A stretch of DNA of 22,568 bases from JBBRUG01 sp038247995 (GTDB lineage Bacteria; Chloroflexota; Chloroflexia; Chloroflexales; Chloroflexaceae): positions 1-22,568 of the forward strand of contig JBBRUG010000054.1 in the NCBI GenBank assembly GCA_038247995.1, given 5' to 3'. The notes under the pieces were generated by a model. The model was not told the DNA's origin. It was given only the letters and a program-made list of their open reading frames with translations, and ran no database searches. The stretch's first letter is position 1. Every line of letters begins with the position of its first letter. Below are positions 7,196 to 14,570 of this stretch, one piece after another. The position numbers were made by a program, and so were the translations under genes.

Positions 7196-7282
7196 GGGTT
7201 GCTGGCTGATGCTTGAGCGCAGCTGAGGGGGACTTCGAATAATAGTGGTCGGTCGGCGCAATGCAGATTGTGAACTGCAACA

Positions 7283-7322
7283 GTCAGACTGTCAGATTGT
7301 CAGACTGTCAGACTGTCAGACT
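7283..7322. repeat. Five tandem copies of an 8-bp repeat (GTCAGACT)
   Basis: Units are GTCAGACT, GTCAGATT (one variant), then GTCAGACT three times. The array covers the last codons and stop of the acetyltransferase gene, which is read from the other strand as AGTCTGAC units. Slipped-strand copy-number change is plausible for such an array. Confidence 0.9.
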
Positions 7323-8208
7323 GTGATAGAACGACACGCAACACCGGTTGGCGTTCGCCGGTAAGTTTGAAGCCAAACCAATGGTAGAGGCGCTGGGCAT
7401 TGGCATTGTATGCCTGAGTATTCAGTGTGATCGTATCGGCTTGCTGGCGTTCAGCGTACCGAATAACTTCATTCAGCAGACGTACGCCAATTCGTTGACC
7501 CTGATACTGTGGATCGACCGCAATCCGCACCAGATGCACCAAGCGTCCGCCGAAGTGAGTCGTAGCATAGGCATAACCGACGGTTGCACCATCGAGCGTG
7601 GCGACAAGAAAAAACGGCCCCTGTTCGATCGCCGGGCCGAGCAGGGTGTCGTCTTTCGTCCACTGGACTTCAAAGCAAGCATGGTCGAGGCGCAGCACCT
7701 CGCTGAGATCAACGGCTGTAGCGGGCCGAAGTTGCACAATCAGGTTGCCGGGCGTGGGAATGGCATAGTTGCGCTTCTCATAAACCACCATCTCGGTATC
7801 GGGGGTGAAGCCGTTAGTGGCCAGGATTGGGGTCAGCCAGCTATCGGCAACATCGTCGCCGGCATAGTAGAGGCTGTGTACACCCTGCGCACTTAGCATA
7901 GTTCGTAGTGCGTTGAGCAACGTCACAATCTGCGCTTGGAGTTCGCTGCCGTCAACCACGGCAAGCGCACGCAGCCAGCACATTTGCGCCGTGGGCCAAC
8001 TCACCAACGCCACGCCCCAGCACTCCTCGCCGACCAGCATCACGACGCCATAGCCTGCTTCAAGCGTACTCGGAAGCGCCGCGCCGCTCAGATTGTTGTA
8101 CCGTTTGGCCCCATCGCGGAGCACCCGGGCGACACGGGTTAGATCGGTAGCAGCAACTGGGCGTAACGTTGCGCGGCTCAGATCAAGACTTTTGCGAAAC
8201 AGCCACAT
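7300..8208 (-). CDS. Tandem GNAT-family N-acetyltransferase
   Basis: 302 aa with two GNAT-like halves. The C-terminal half (about 157-295) is clear: VRIAVDPQYQGQRIGVRLL at 227-245 is the acetyl-CoA pyrophosphate-binding loop, and NANAQRLYHWFGF (268-280) is the typical C-terminal strand/helix. The N-terminal half (about 12-145) is degenerate and lacks an obvious Q/RxxGxG loop, so probably only one site is active. The acceptor cannot be predicted. The final residues SQSDSLTV and the TGA come from the 8-bp tandem repeat. The start is the only good ATG; its GGAG is unusually close. A terminator-like hairpin lies just upstream. Confidence 0.88.
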   Translation of the reverse strand: MWLFRKSLDLSRATLRPVAATDLTRVARVLRDGAKRYNNLSGAALPSTLEAGYGVVMLVGEECWGVALVSWPTAQMCWLRALAVVDGSELQAQIVTLLNALRTMLSAQGVHSLYYAGDDVADSWLTPILATNGFTPDTEMVVYEKRNYAIPTPGNLIVQLRPATAVDLSEVLRLDHACFEVQWTKDDTLLGPAIEQGPFFLVATLDGATVGYAYATTHFGGRLVHLVRIAVDPQYQGQRIGVRLLNEVIRYAERQQADTITLNTQAYNANAQRLYHWFGFKLTGERQPVLRVVLSQSDSLTV

Positions 8209-8214
8209 ACTCCG

Positions 8215-8223
8215 TGGTATGAT
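8215..8223 (+). promoter_or_regulatory. Extended -10 promoter candidate for phosphatase gene
   Basis: TGGTATGAT matches the TGn-extended -10 found upstream of fabF and of the GT-C gene with one mismatch. The predicted start near 8230 leaves a leader of about 100 nt that begins with a strong hairpin. No -35 at standard spacing. Confidence 0.4.
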
Positions 8224-8225
8224 CT

Positions 8226-8259
8226 AAAAACGATCCGGCGGGCCGGACCGCCCGGATCG
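8226..8259 (-). terminator. GC-rich hairpin followed by T5 on the minus strand
   Basis: CGATCCGG (8231-8238) pairs with CCGGATCG (8252-8259), with further CGG/CCG pairing inside past one bulge. On the minus strand it is followed by TTTTTA. It stands 18 bp before the acetyltransferase start, so it either stops leftward read-through or attenuates that gene. On the plus strand it falls at the predicted 5' end of the phosphatase mRNA. Confidence 0.5.
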
Positions 8260-8332
8260 CATACGTCGCCGCTCTTACATTCGACAAGCTGATCAAGAAT
8301 CAGCCCGAATACTCATCACATTGTACCAGAAG

Positions 8333-8842
8333 ATGTCAGCATTTTCCTTCAGGCACTACATGGAGACGCAGTGGCGTCGCGCGTTCGGACTGAATATTTC
8401 GCCGGTTTCAACGCTGCTGTTTGTGGGCGGACAGTTTGCAGCAACGCAATGGCCGGCCATTCACGCGCTGGGGGTGCGCGCAGTGCTCAGCATGCAGGCC
8501 GAGCAGATTGATCGCTTCAGCGGGGCGCCGACGCCACAATTCATGCGGCTCATGGTGCCCGATTTTTACGCACCGACGTTGGAACAACTTGATCAGGGTG
8601 TGCAATTCATCGCTGCGGCCCACGCCGAAGGCTTGCCTGTATTTGTGCATTGCCGTGCCGGGGTTGGACGTGCCCCGCTGATGGCTGCGGCCTACTTGAT
8701 GGCCAACCGGGGCAGCGATCGCCAAACTGCGCTGGGCGATTTACGCGCCGCCCGGCCCATTGTTGCCTTGAATACAGCCCAGTACGCCTGTTTGGATGCG
8801 TATGCAGTACGGTTGCAAGGTTCGCGCATTCAGGAAGGGTAA
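8333..8842 (+). CDS. Dual-specificity-type protein phosphatase
   Basis: A 169-aa cysteine-based phosphatase. The P-loop HCRAGVGR provides Cys107 as nucleophile and Arg113 as phosphate-binding residue, in the HCX5R form, and VPDFYAP supplies Asp77 as likely general acid. These place it in the DSP/PTP superfamily, which dephosphorylates proteins, phosphoinositides or other phosphoesters; the substrate is unknown. Start choice is uncertain: TTG 8321 and ATG 8360 are alternatives, and none has a strong ribosome site. It is followed by an independent promoter for the next gene. Confidence 0.85.
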   Translation: MSAFSFRHYMETQWRRAFGLNISPVSTLLFVGGQFAATQWPAIHALGVRAVLSMQAEQIDRFSGAPTPQFMRLMVPDFYAPTLEQLDQGVQFIAAAHAEGLPVFVHCRAGVGRAPLMAAAYLMANRGSDRQTALGDLRAARPIVALNTAQYACLDAYAVRLQGSRIQEG

Positions 8843-8918
8843 GAGTGGAAAAGAAATTTCAGGTGCCGGGGATAACGGCGAAATTGCATATGGCTCGCAT
8901 GTAGATCGTATCCAGTAA

Positions 8919-8946
8919 CTCAGTGGCAATCATTGCGCTCAGTGCC
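8919..8946 (+). promoter_or_regulatory. Operator-like repeats over the GT-C promoter -35
   Basis: CTCAGTGGC (8919-8927) and CTCAGTGCC (8938-8946) are direct repeats offset by 19 bp. Between them lies the inverted repeat GCAAT-C-ATTGC (8926-8936), overlapping the -35 TTGCGC. The arrangement would suit a regulator binding one face of the DNA. Confidence 0.35.
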
Positions 8947-8960
8947 CTAAATGGTATAAT
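8933..8960 (+). promoter_or_regulatory. Promoter of the GT-C / GT4 operon
   Basis: -35 TTGCGC (8933-8938), 16-bp spacer, TGG-extended -10 TATAAT (8955-8960). A Shine-Dalgarno-like GGAAGGAT follows about 10 nt before the ATG at 8990. The 147-bp gap after the phosphatase gene holds nothing else recognisable. Confidence 0.65.
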
Positions 8961-8989
8961 GCGGCGGTTTTGGAAGGATCTAGCCTGCT

Positions 8990-11017
8990 ATGGAGCGTGT
9001 TGCGGCCGTTAAATATCAGCGACTGGCGCCCGATGAACGCCGGATCTGGGGCATCGGCGCGCTTCTGGTTGCGCTTGCGCTGCTGATCGGTGCGCCAGGT
9101 TTGCTTGGCTGGTTACCGGGTGCGCTGCTGGGCAGCCTACCGGTGATCATTGCCGCGTTGGCGCTCTACAGCTTGCCGGGCCTGGCGTTGTTGCGCTGGC
9201 TTGGCCCATCCGATCTGACCTTTGCCGAACGCGCTTGCCTTGCATTGAGCCTGAGTCCGGCCATACCACCGTTGTTGTTGCTGTTCAGCGAGCCACTAGG
9301 CATGCGTTGGGGGCCGCTGTCGGCCTGGGGTATATTGACCCTCTGTGTTCTGCTCGCCCTCTGGCCGCGTACCGGCGCGCCCTGGTTGCGTCGCCCAACA
9401 CTGGCCTTGCAGCCAAGCGATGGCGCATTACTGGCAATAACCCTGGCGGCGCTGATCACCCGGCTTTATGCCGCCCGGGATCTGGCTGCCGGCCAGTTCG
9501 GCGACTCGTACCATCACACCATGATCGCCCAGTTATTTGTTGATCATGGCGGTTTGTTTCGGTCGTGGTTGCCCTATACACCGCTTTCCACCTTTACCTA
9601 CCACTTCGGCTTCCATGGCTCAGCGGCCTGGCTCCACTGGCTTAGCGGCGTTCCGGTGACCCAGAGCGTTGTGTTGACGGGCCAGATCATGAGCGCACTG
9701 GCGGCGCCACTGGCCTATGTCTTTACTTTGCGCCTCTTCGGCTCGCAACGCGCCGCCCTTGGCGCGGCCTTTGCCGCCGGCATGCTCAGTATGTTCCCAG
9801 CCTACTATGTGAATTGGGGACGGTATACCCAACTTGCCGGGCAGATGGTTTTGCCGGCTACATGTGTCGCCTGGATGCTCCTACTTGATCGGGCTGTAGC
9901 GCTCGATGTGCGCCCTCAGGCCCTGCTGCGCCCGCTCGCGCTGGCCGTGATCGCCACCGCCGGCACGGCGTTAAACCATTACCGGATCGGCGTTTTCGCG
10001 GCGCTGTTTGTGCTCGTTTATGCCGGCTATCTGCTGATTACGCGGGTACGTTCACCCCGAGCGCTCGTGCGGCTGAGCAGTTGTGGCGCGCTCGCCGGCA
10101 CCGGTGCCGTGTTGCTCACTTTGCCATGGCTGCTGCGGATCCGTGAGGGCGCCCTGCTGCGTCTGGCCGGCTACTATCTTTCGACAAGCACCGACATCAG
10201 CAATGGCTACTCGGCGCCCGATATGGCGCGCGCTCTTGCGAACGGGATCGGCTGGTTGGCTGTACTTGGCCTGTTGGCATTGCTCGTTGGCCGCCACTGG
10301 CAGGCGCTCGTGTTGGTGGGTTGGACCGGCTTGGCCTGGTTGGTCGCCAATCCGCACCTGCTGGGGCTCACCGGATCGGGGATCATCTCGAACTTTGCCG
10401 TCGTGGTCGCCGCGTATCTCGTGCTCGCGCCGCTTGCCGGGGCAGGAATTGCGGCCCTGATCAGCGGCATCGGGCGGCTAACCCAGCCCTGGCCGCGCGC
10501 CGCCACCGCACTACCTATCGCGCTTGGCGCCATGCTGCTTGCCGGTGGGACATTCATTCAGGTGCGGATGGTTGATCCTGCATTTGGTCTCTACACCCAT
10601 GCCGACGAGCAGGCGGTGGCCTGGATTCGCGCCGAAACGCCGGCTGACGCAAAATTCTTCGTCAATAGCTTCCCAGCCTTTGGTGATACTGTTTATGCCG
10701 GGAGCGATGGCGGCTGGTGGCTGACCCTCATGGCCGGGCGAACGACGAACCTGGAGCCGATGGCGCTCGGCTTCGAGGCTGCCGCCACAACCGGCTACTA
10801 TCAGACTGTGCTTGATCGCAATCGAATGGTGCTTGAGCATCCTATCGACAGCCCGGCGGCGGTTGAAGCGCTCCGCGCCGGGGGCTATACCTATCTCTAC
10901 GATGGCCCGGCAGCGAATCCGCCCGGCGAGTATCTCGATCCGGCCCAGCTCAACGATTCAGCGCTTTATGAACAAGTGTATAGCCAGCATGGCGTCACGA
11001 TCTGGAGGGTGCGTTAG
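8990..11017 (+). CDS. Polytopic membrane protein, GT-C glycosyltransferase-like
   Basis: 675 aa with about a dozen or more hydrophobic segments from residue 20 to about 525, then a soluble C-terminal domain of about 150 residues (from DPAFGLYTHADEQAVAWIRAE). After the fourth or fifth membrane segment is FGDSYHHTMIAQLF (170-183); an acidic residue (Asp172) with nearby histidines in an early outer loop is typical of GT-C enzymes that use lipid-phosphate sugars. The C-terminal domain, with TPADAKFFVNSF and YTYLYDGP, resembles that of other large bacterial GT-C-type proteins. Donor and acceptor are unknown. It overlaps the following GT4 gene by one base (TAGTG), so the two probably act in one pathway. 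Confidence 0.8.
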   Translation: MERVAAVKYQRLAPDERRIWGIGALLVALALLIGAPGLLGWLPGALLGSLPVIIAALALYSLPGLALLRWLGPSDLTFAERACLALSLSPAIPPLLLLFSEPLGMRWGPLSAWGILTLCVLLALWPRTGAPWLRRPTLALQPSDGALLAITLAALITRLYAARDLAAGQFGDSYHHTMIAQLFVDHGGLFRSWLPYTPLSTFTYHFGFHGSAAWLHWLSGVPVTQSVVLTGQIMSALAAPLAYVFTLRLFGSQRAALGAAFAAGMLSMFPAYYVNWGRYTQLAGQMVLPATCVAWMLLLDRAVALDVRPQALLRPLALAVIATAGTALNHYRIGVFAALFVLVYAGYLLITRVRSPRALVRLSSCGALAGTGAVLLTLPWLLRIREGALLRLAGYYLSTSTDISNGYSAPDMARALANGIGWLAVLGLLALLVGRHWQALVLVGWTGLAWLVANPHLLGLTGSGIISNFAVVVAAYLVLAPLAGAGIAALISGIGRLTQPWPRAATALPIALGAMLLAGGTFIQVRMVDPAFGLYTHADEQAVAWIRAETPADAKFFVNSFPAFGDTVYAGSDGGWWLTLMAGRTTNLEPMALGFEAAATTGYYQTVLDRNRMVLEHPIDSPAAVEALRAGGYTYLYDGPAANPPGEYLDPAQLNDSALYEQVYSQHGVTIWRVR

Positions 11018-12168
11018 TGCGAATCAGTATCGTTGGACCAACATACCCTTACCGTGGCGGCATTGCACACTACACGACGCTGCTCGTGCGCCATTTGCGC
11101 CAAGCTGGCCATAGTGCGCCACTCTATTCGTTTACCCGTCAGTATCCGCGCTGGCTTTTTCCCGGCAAAACCGACAAAGATCCGTCGAGCACGCCGCTGC
11201 GCGTCGATTGTGAATATATCCTCGACCCGATCAACCCACTAACATGGGTGCAGTTAGTGCGCCGGGTGCGTGCCGACAATCCTGATCTGCTCGTATTGCA
11301 GTGGTGGGTGCCCTACTGGACGCCCTGTCTGGCGACGATCGCCCACATGATCCGCCGCGAGACGCGCACCAAGATCGCGATTATTTGCCACAATGTGATG
11401 CCCCATGAGGGGGGTGGTTTTTTTGATCGGCGGTTAGCGCTGACGGTGTTACGCCGTGGTGATGCGCTGATTGTCCATAGCGAACAGGATCGCTACAAGT
11501 TGCTCGCACTTTTGCCGCAGGCGCGGGTGGTGAAGGCCCAAATCCCTTCATACGGCGAATTGGTGCATCAGGTCGATGAAGCGGACACGAGCGATTTACG
11601 GCGTGAGTTGGGCTTGCCCGAAGGTACGCCTATTCTGCTCTTTTTTGGCTTTGTGCGGCCTTACAAGGGCCTGGAGTATTTAATTCAGGCGTTGCCGCTC
11701 ATTCGCGCACAACTCCCGGCGCATCTGCTTGTGGTCGGCGAGTTCTGGTCTTCGTCTGAGTTTTATGAACGCTATGCCCGTGAGTTTGGGATCGAGCAGC
11801 ATATCACCTTCGTGAACCGCTACGTGCCAAACGAAGAACTTCAGCCCTATTTTGATCTGGCCGATGTAGTTGTGCTGCCCTACGTCTCGGCAACCCAGAG
11901 CGCGGTAGTGCAACTCGCATTCGGCTTCAACAAACCCGTGATCACAACTCGCGTCGGCGGCCTGCACGAAGTTGTTCACGACGGGATCAACGGCCTGATT
12001 GTGCCGCCGCAGGACGAACAGTCGCTCGCCAATGCGGTGATCCGCTTCTACCGCGAACCGGTCGGCGCGGCAATTCGGGCCACGATGGCTGCCGGCGGCA
12101 CAACTTCGGCCTTCACATGGTCGGATCTGGTGCGCACGTTGGAACAGGTATACACGGATCTACGCTGA
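11017..12168 (+). CDS. GT4-family glycosyltransferase
   Basis: A 383-aa GT-B enzyme. N-terminal PTYPYRGGIAHYTTLLVRHLRQAGH is the glycine-rich acceptor loop; FFGFVRPYKGLEYLIQALPLIR opens the donor domain; LPYVSATQSAVVQLAFGFNKPVITT replaces the usual EX7E stretch, with a Gln/Ala-rich variant seen in some GT4 members. GGLHEVVHDGINGLIVPP follows. The start is GTG overlapping the preceding stop by one base, with GGAGGGT 8 nt upstream, so it is translationally coupled to the GT-C-like gene. It probably adds a sugar in the cytosol to a lipid-linked glycan. Confidence 0.9.
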   Translation: MRISIVGPTYPYRGGIAHYTTLLVRHLRQAGHSAPLYSFTRQYPRWLFPGKTDKDPSSTPLRVDCEYILDPINPLTWVQLVRRVRADNPDLLVLQWWVPYWTPCLATIAHMIRRETRTKIAIICHNVMPHEGGGFFDRRLALTVLRRGDALIVHSEQDRYKLLALLPQARVVKAQIPSYGELVHQVDEADTSDLRRELGLPEGTPILLFFGFVRPYKGLEYLIQALPLIRAQLPAHLLVVGEFWSSSEFYERYAREFGIEQHITFVNRYVPNEELQPYFDLADVVVLPYVSATQSAVVQLAFGFNKPVITTRVGGLHEVVHDGINGLIVPPQDEQSLANAVIRFYREPVGAAIRATMAAGGTTSAFTWSDLVRTLEQVYTDLR

Positions 12169-12195
12169 GGAAGAGACACCGAGCAGGGTACCCAA

Positions 12196-12267
12196 AAGAC
12201 CTGTCAGTTGGCGCAAGAGGCACCGTATTCGTAATCGGAATACATTCCGCGCTCACTGACAGGTCTT
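12196..12267. repeat. 72-bp element with 13-bp perfect inverted repeats
   Basis: AAGACCTGTCAGT (12196-12208) and ACTGACAGGTCTT (12255-12267) are perfect inverted repeats. Inside lie smaller palindromes: GTATTC...GAATAC and CGGAAT-AC-ATTCCG. It sits between the convergent GT4 and lipoprotein genes; on the minus strand the arm continues into TTTT. It could be a bidirectional terminator or a small non-autonomous mobile or REP-like repeat. No other copy is seen in this window. Confidence 0.75.
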
Positions 12268-12301
12268 CTGGTTTGTAGCACCTGCTGCCTGGATCGTACT
12301 T

Positions 12302-12913
12302 CTATGGCAGCGGATAGGCCAGTTCACCGAGATCGATTGTGTCGCCGCCAGTCACCTCGATGATCAGATCGCCATTATTGGCGCCGGTGGGATCGTTCAA
12401 GAGCACCGTGCCCTGAACCAGATCGAGCATCAGCCCATAACGTCCGGGTGGAACATCAACGAAGATGAATTCGCCGAAGGCATTGAACACGGACTGAGGG
12501 GCCGCATTCTTATCGACGGCTACCATTACTTCGTCGCCGGTATCGGCAGCGAGAACAGGCCCAAGATAGAGTACGCCGCTGGTGAACGGTTCTTGCTCTC
12601 CGCCATCGGTAATACGCAGGATGATGCCGGTCACCACACCCACCTGATCGGAACTTGGCTCCGGTACAACTACCGGCTCGTTGCTCACTGGAGTCGTTGG
12701 CGCGGCTTCCGGCGCAGGATAGGCAGTGCTATTGGCGCTTGGCGCCGGGTAAGCATCTGTGGCTGGGTCAGGGTAAGCATCACCCGGCGCGGCAGGTGCG
12801 GCAGTCGGCTCGACACCGGCTGGTTCCGTCGTCGGAGTGGGCGCCGGCTGGCTACAAGCCGCCAGCAACAAGACGATCAGGCTGAGTACAGCCCATGCAG
12901 AAATTTTTCGCAT
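12302..12913 (-). CDS. Lipoprotein with Pro/Ala/Tyr-rich linker and Ig-like C-terminal domain
   Basis: 203 aa. The signal peptide ends in a lipobox LLAAC, making Cys20 the lipidated residue. A low-complexity linker (about 21-85) contains repeated DAYPDPATDAYPAPS-type motifs. The C-terminal domain (about 90-203) is beta-rich, with GVVTGIILRITDGGE, FNAFGEFIFVDVPPGRYGLML and IDLGELAYPLP, resembling carboxypeptidase-regulatory or other Ig-like folds. It is probably held at the outer face of the cell membrane. AAGGGGG precedes the ATG. It follows the terminator of the four-repeat gene, so it probably has its own promoter or depends on read-through. No specific function is recognised. Confidence 0.82.
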   Translation of the reverse strand: MRKISAWAVLSLIVLLLAACSQPAPTPTTEPAGVEPTAAPAAPGDAYPDPATDAYPAPSANSTAYPAPEAAPTTPVSNEPVVVPEPSSDQVGVVTGIILRITDGGEQEPFTSGVLYLGPVLAADTGDEVMVAVDKNAAPQSVFNAFGEFIFVDVPPGRYGLMLDLVQGTVLLNDPTGANNGDLIIEVTGGDTIDLGELAYPLP

Positions 12914-12933
12914 TGGTTATTCCCCCTTGCGCA

Positions 12934-12949
12934 GCACAGAGCGCTGTGC
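12934..12949. promoter_or_regulatory. Near-palindrome upstream of lipoprotein gene
   Basis: GCACAG-AGCG-CTGTGC lies between the upstream terminator and the lipoprotein ribosome site, about 20 bp before the start codon. It may be an operator or a leader hairpin; there is no U tract. Confidence 0.4.
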
Positions 12950-12952
12950 ATT

Positions 12953-13000
12953 AAAAAAGGGAAGTGCGGAGGGCATTGACTGCCCCCCGCAACTCCCCTT
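12953..13000 (-). terminator. Strong intrinsic terminator after the four-repeat secreted protein gene
   Basis: Read leftward, a stem of about 19-20 bp with one mismatch and a few G-U pairs (arms 12981-13000 and 12956-12975, 5-nt loop) is followed by a run of T residues. It begins 20 nt after the stop codon of the 13020-14435 gene. Such a strong terminator is consistent with a highly transcribed gene. Confidence 0.9.
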
Positions 13001-13019
13001 ATGGATCCGAACCAGTCAA

Positions 13020-14435
13020 TTAGCTGTTGGTTCCCTCGTACACGAAGAACGTGTCCACGGTACCCGAGTTCAGCAACTGGTTGGCGATACCTACGATGCT
13101 AGCGCCAGCGGCGGCAGCGGTGCAGACGCCCGAACCGTTGAAGCCGTTGGCGATTGCGCCATTCTGAACCGGGGTATAGGTGCCACCGGGCGGCAGCGAC
13201 GCGCTGGTCTGCGTGCCGGTTACGGTCTGGCCGGCAATCGTGCCACGATAGGTGCAGGTGATCGTGGTGGCAACGTCACCGACGTTAATCAAGCTGACAC
13301 CCGTGAAGTAGCCGAAGAAGCGATCCTGGATCAGCGGGTAGACTACCGTCGCCGTCGCGTTGTCGGCGGTGAGCGACGAGTAGGAACCACCACGGTTCGT
13401 AGCGCTGTTCAGCTGGTTGACAACCGCCACGAGCGACTGCTCAGTGCTATTGGCCGTCACACGGCCCGAACCAACGAAGGCAGTACCGCTGGCGCAGGTC
13501 TCACCGGCCACTGTGCCGCTGAATGCTTCGAGGGCGAAGTAGGTCGTACCACCGGCCGGAATGGCCTTCGTCTCGGCGCAGTTGGCGCCGGCGGCGCTCG
13601 CCGTGTAGCTCACCGTGACGTTGGTAGCCGTAGTACCACGGTTCTGCAGCGCAATACCGGTTGTGAAGCCGAAGTTATTCGTGTTCACGAGCGGGAAGAT
13701 CGGGCGGGTGCTGCCCTCGCTGAAGCCGTTGTATATGAGCAGGGTCGTCGGGCCAACCTGGGTAGCGACCGCAGCAATATCGGTGTTGCTGGTGATCGTG
13801 GCCGAACCATTGAAACCAGTGGGCAGGTCGGCCTCGGTCTGCTGATCGAAGCGCACCGAAGCGTTGGGCTGCAGGTTGCTGAAGGTCTTGGTCACGTCAA
13901 CTGCCGTGCCCGTGCCGCTCTCGCCAAGGAAGCGTACGGTGACATTGGCCGGCGTCTGGCTGACGTTCTGCACATTAAAGAAAGTGTTAAAACCGAAGAA
14001 GTTCTTGAACAGCAGCGGCAAACTGGCCGTTGTCGAACCGCCGGTAACACCGATATAGGCCTCACCGCCGAACGAGATGTTGGAAACGTCAGGCGACACG
14101 ACGTTCACAATCGCGGCAATCCGCTGATCCGAGGAGATCACCGCCGACCCACGGAAGCCGGGGTTGACGGAGCCACTCGGCAGCTGTGCATACGTGATGC
14201 TGCTGTTGGCCGGAATGGTCTGGTTGGGGATGGTACCGACTGCGTTCGTGCCTTGCTCTGCGTAGAACGCGAAGGAGACGGTGGCCTGCACCGACGCCAG
14301 GTTCTGCACCTGGATACCGGTGGTGAATGGGAGAGCCGTGCCCGGCTGTGCCTGGGCCGGCGTTACAGAAAGTGTGCCCAGAGCGAGGGCGGCACTGAGT
14401 GCAACTGTGGAAGCGATGCGGCGAATGCCCTTCAT
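13020..14435 (-). CDS. Secreted protein of four homologous beta-rich repeats
   Basis: 471 aa with a Sec signal peptide (basic MKGIRR, hydrophobic core, AQA cleavage near 29). The mature part is four repeats of about 105-118 residues (about 36-138, 139-247, 248-366, 367-466). Repeats 2-4 open with a PL-hxxx-FG pattern (LPLLFKNFFGFNTFFNVQN, FPLVNTNNFGFTTGIALQN, YPLIQDRFFGYFTGVSLIN); repeats end in forms like IAAVATQV, SLVAVVNQL, SIVGIANQL. Cysteines occur only in repeats 3 and 4, two each, suggesting one disulfide per repeat. A good AGGAG site, own promoter and strong terminator suggest abundant expression. I do not recognise a named family; a surface-layer, sheath or adhesion role is only a guess. 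Confidence 0.85.
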   Translation of the reverse strand: MKGIRRIASTVALSAALALGTLSVTPAQAQPGTALPFTTGIQVQNLASVQATVSFAFYAEQGTNAVGTIPNQTIPANSSITYAQLPSGSVNPGFRGSAVISSDQRIAAIVNVVSPDVSNISFGGEAYIGVTGGSTTASLPLLFKNFFGFNTFFNVQNVSQTPANVTVRFLGESGTGTAVDVTKTFSNLQPNASVRFDQQTEADLPTGFNGSATITSNTDIAAVATQVGPTTLLIYNGFSEGSTRPIFPLVNTNNFGFTTGIALQNRGTTATNVTVSYTASAAGANCAETKAIPAGGTTYFALEAFSGTVAGETCASGTAFVGSGRVTANSTEQSLVAVVNQLNSATNRGGSYSSLTADNATATVVYPLIQDRFFGYFTGVSLINVGDVATTITCTYRGTIAGQTVTGTQTSASLPPGGTYTPVQNGAIANGFNGSGVCTAAAAGASIVGIANQLLNSGTVDTFFVYEGTNS

Positions 14436-14481
14436 GTGCGTGCAACTCCTGTTGTGGCGGCTGATGAACTGTTTTCTGGAT

Positions 14482-14498
14482 GTACAACCGCGTTGTAC
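14482..14498. promoter_or_regulatory. Palindromic operator candidate at the start of the four-repeat gene's transcript
   Basis: GTACAAC-CGC-GTTGTAC is a perfect 7-bp inverted repeat with a 3-bp centre. It lies just downstream of the predicted -10, covering about +1 to +18, a position suited to a repressor. Confidence 0.5.
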
Positions 14499-14506
14499 CG
14501 AGATGC

Positions 14507-14535
14507 ACTATCGCCGATCTGCAGCCTTGCCACAA
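14507..14535 (-). promoter_or_regulatory. Promoter candidate for the four-repeat secreted protein
   Basis: On the minus strand: -35 TTGTGG (14530-14535), 17-bp spacer, -10 GATAGT (14507-14512). The predicted start near 14500 gives a leader of about 65 nt. The hexamers are moderate matches, so confidence is limited. Confidence 0.45.
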
Positions 14536-14570
14536 TACTCCATGCGGGTTATTCAGGCGCTCCAAGCGGG

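Noticed and set aside
369..7322. Shared AGTCTGA word in the pre-16S palindrome and the 8-bp tandem repeat
   Set aside because: A 7-base match between two distant sites is easily expected by chance in 22 kb; no further shared context.
7175..7322. CRISPR-like array
   Set aside because: Units of 7-8 bp without unique spacers and no cas genes; these are simple tandem repeats.
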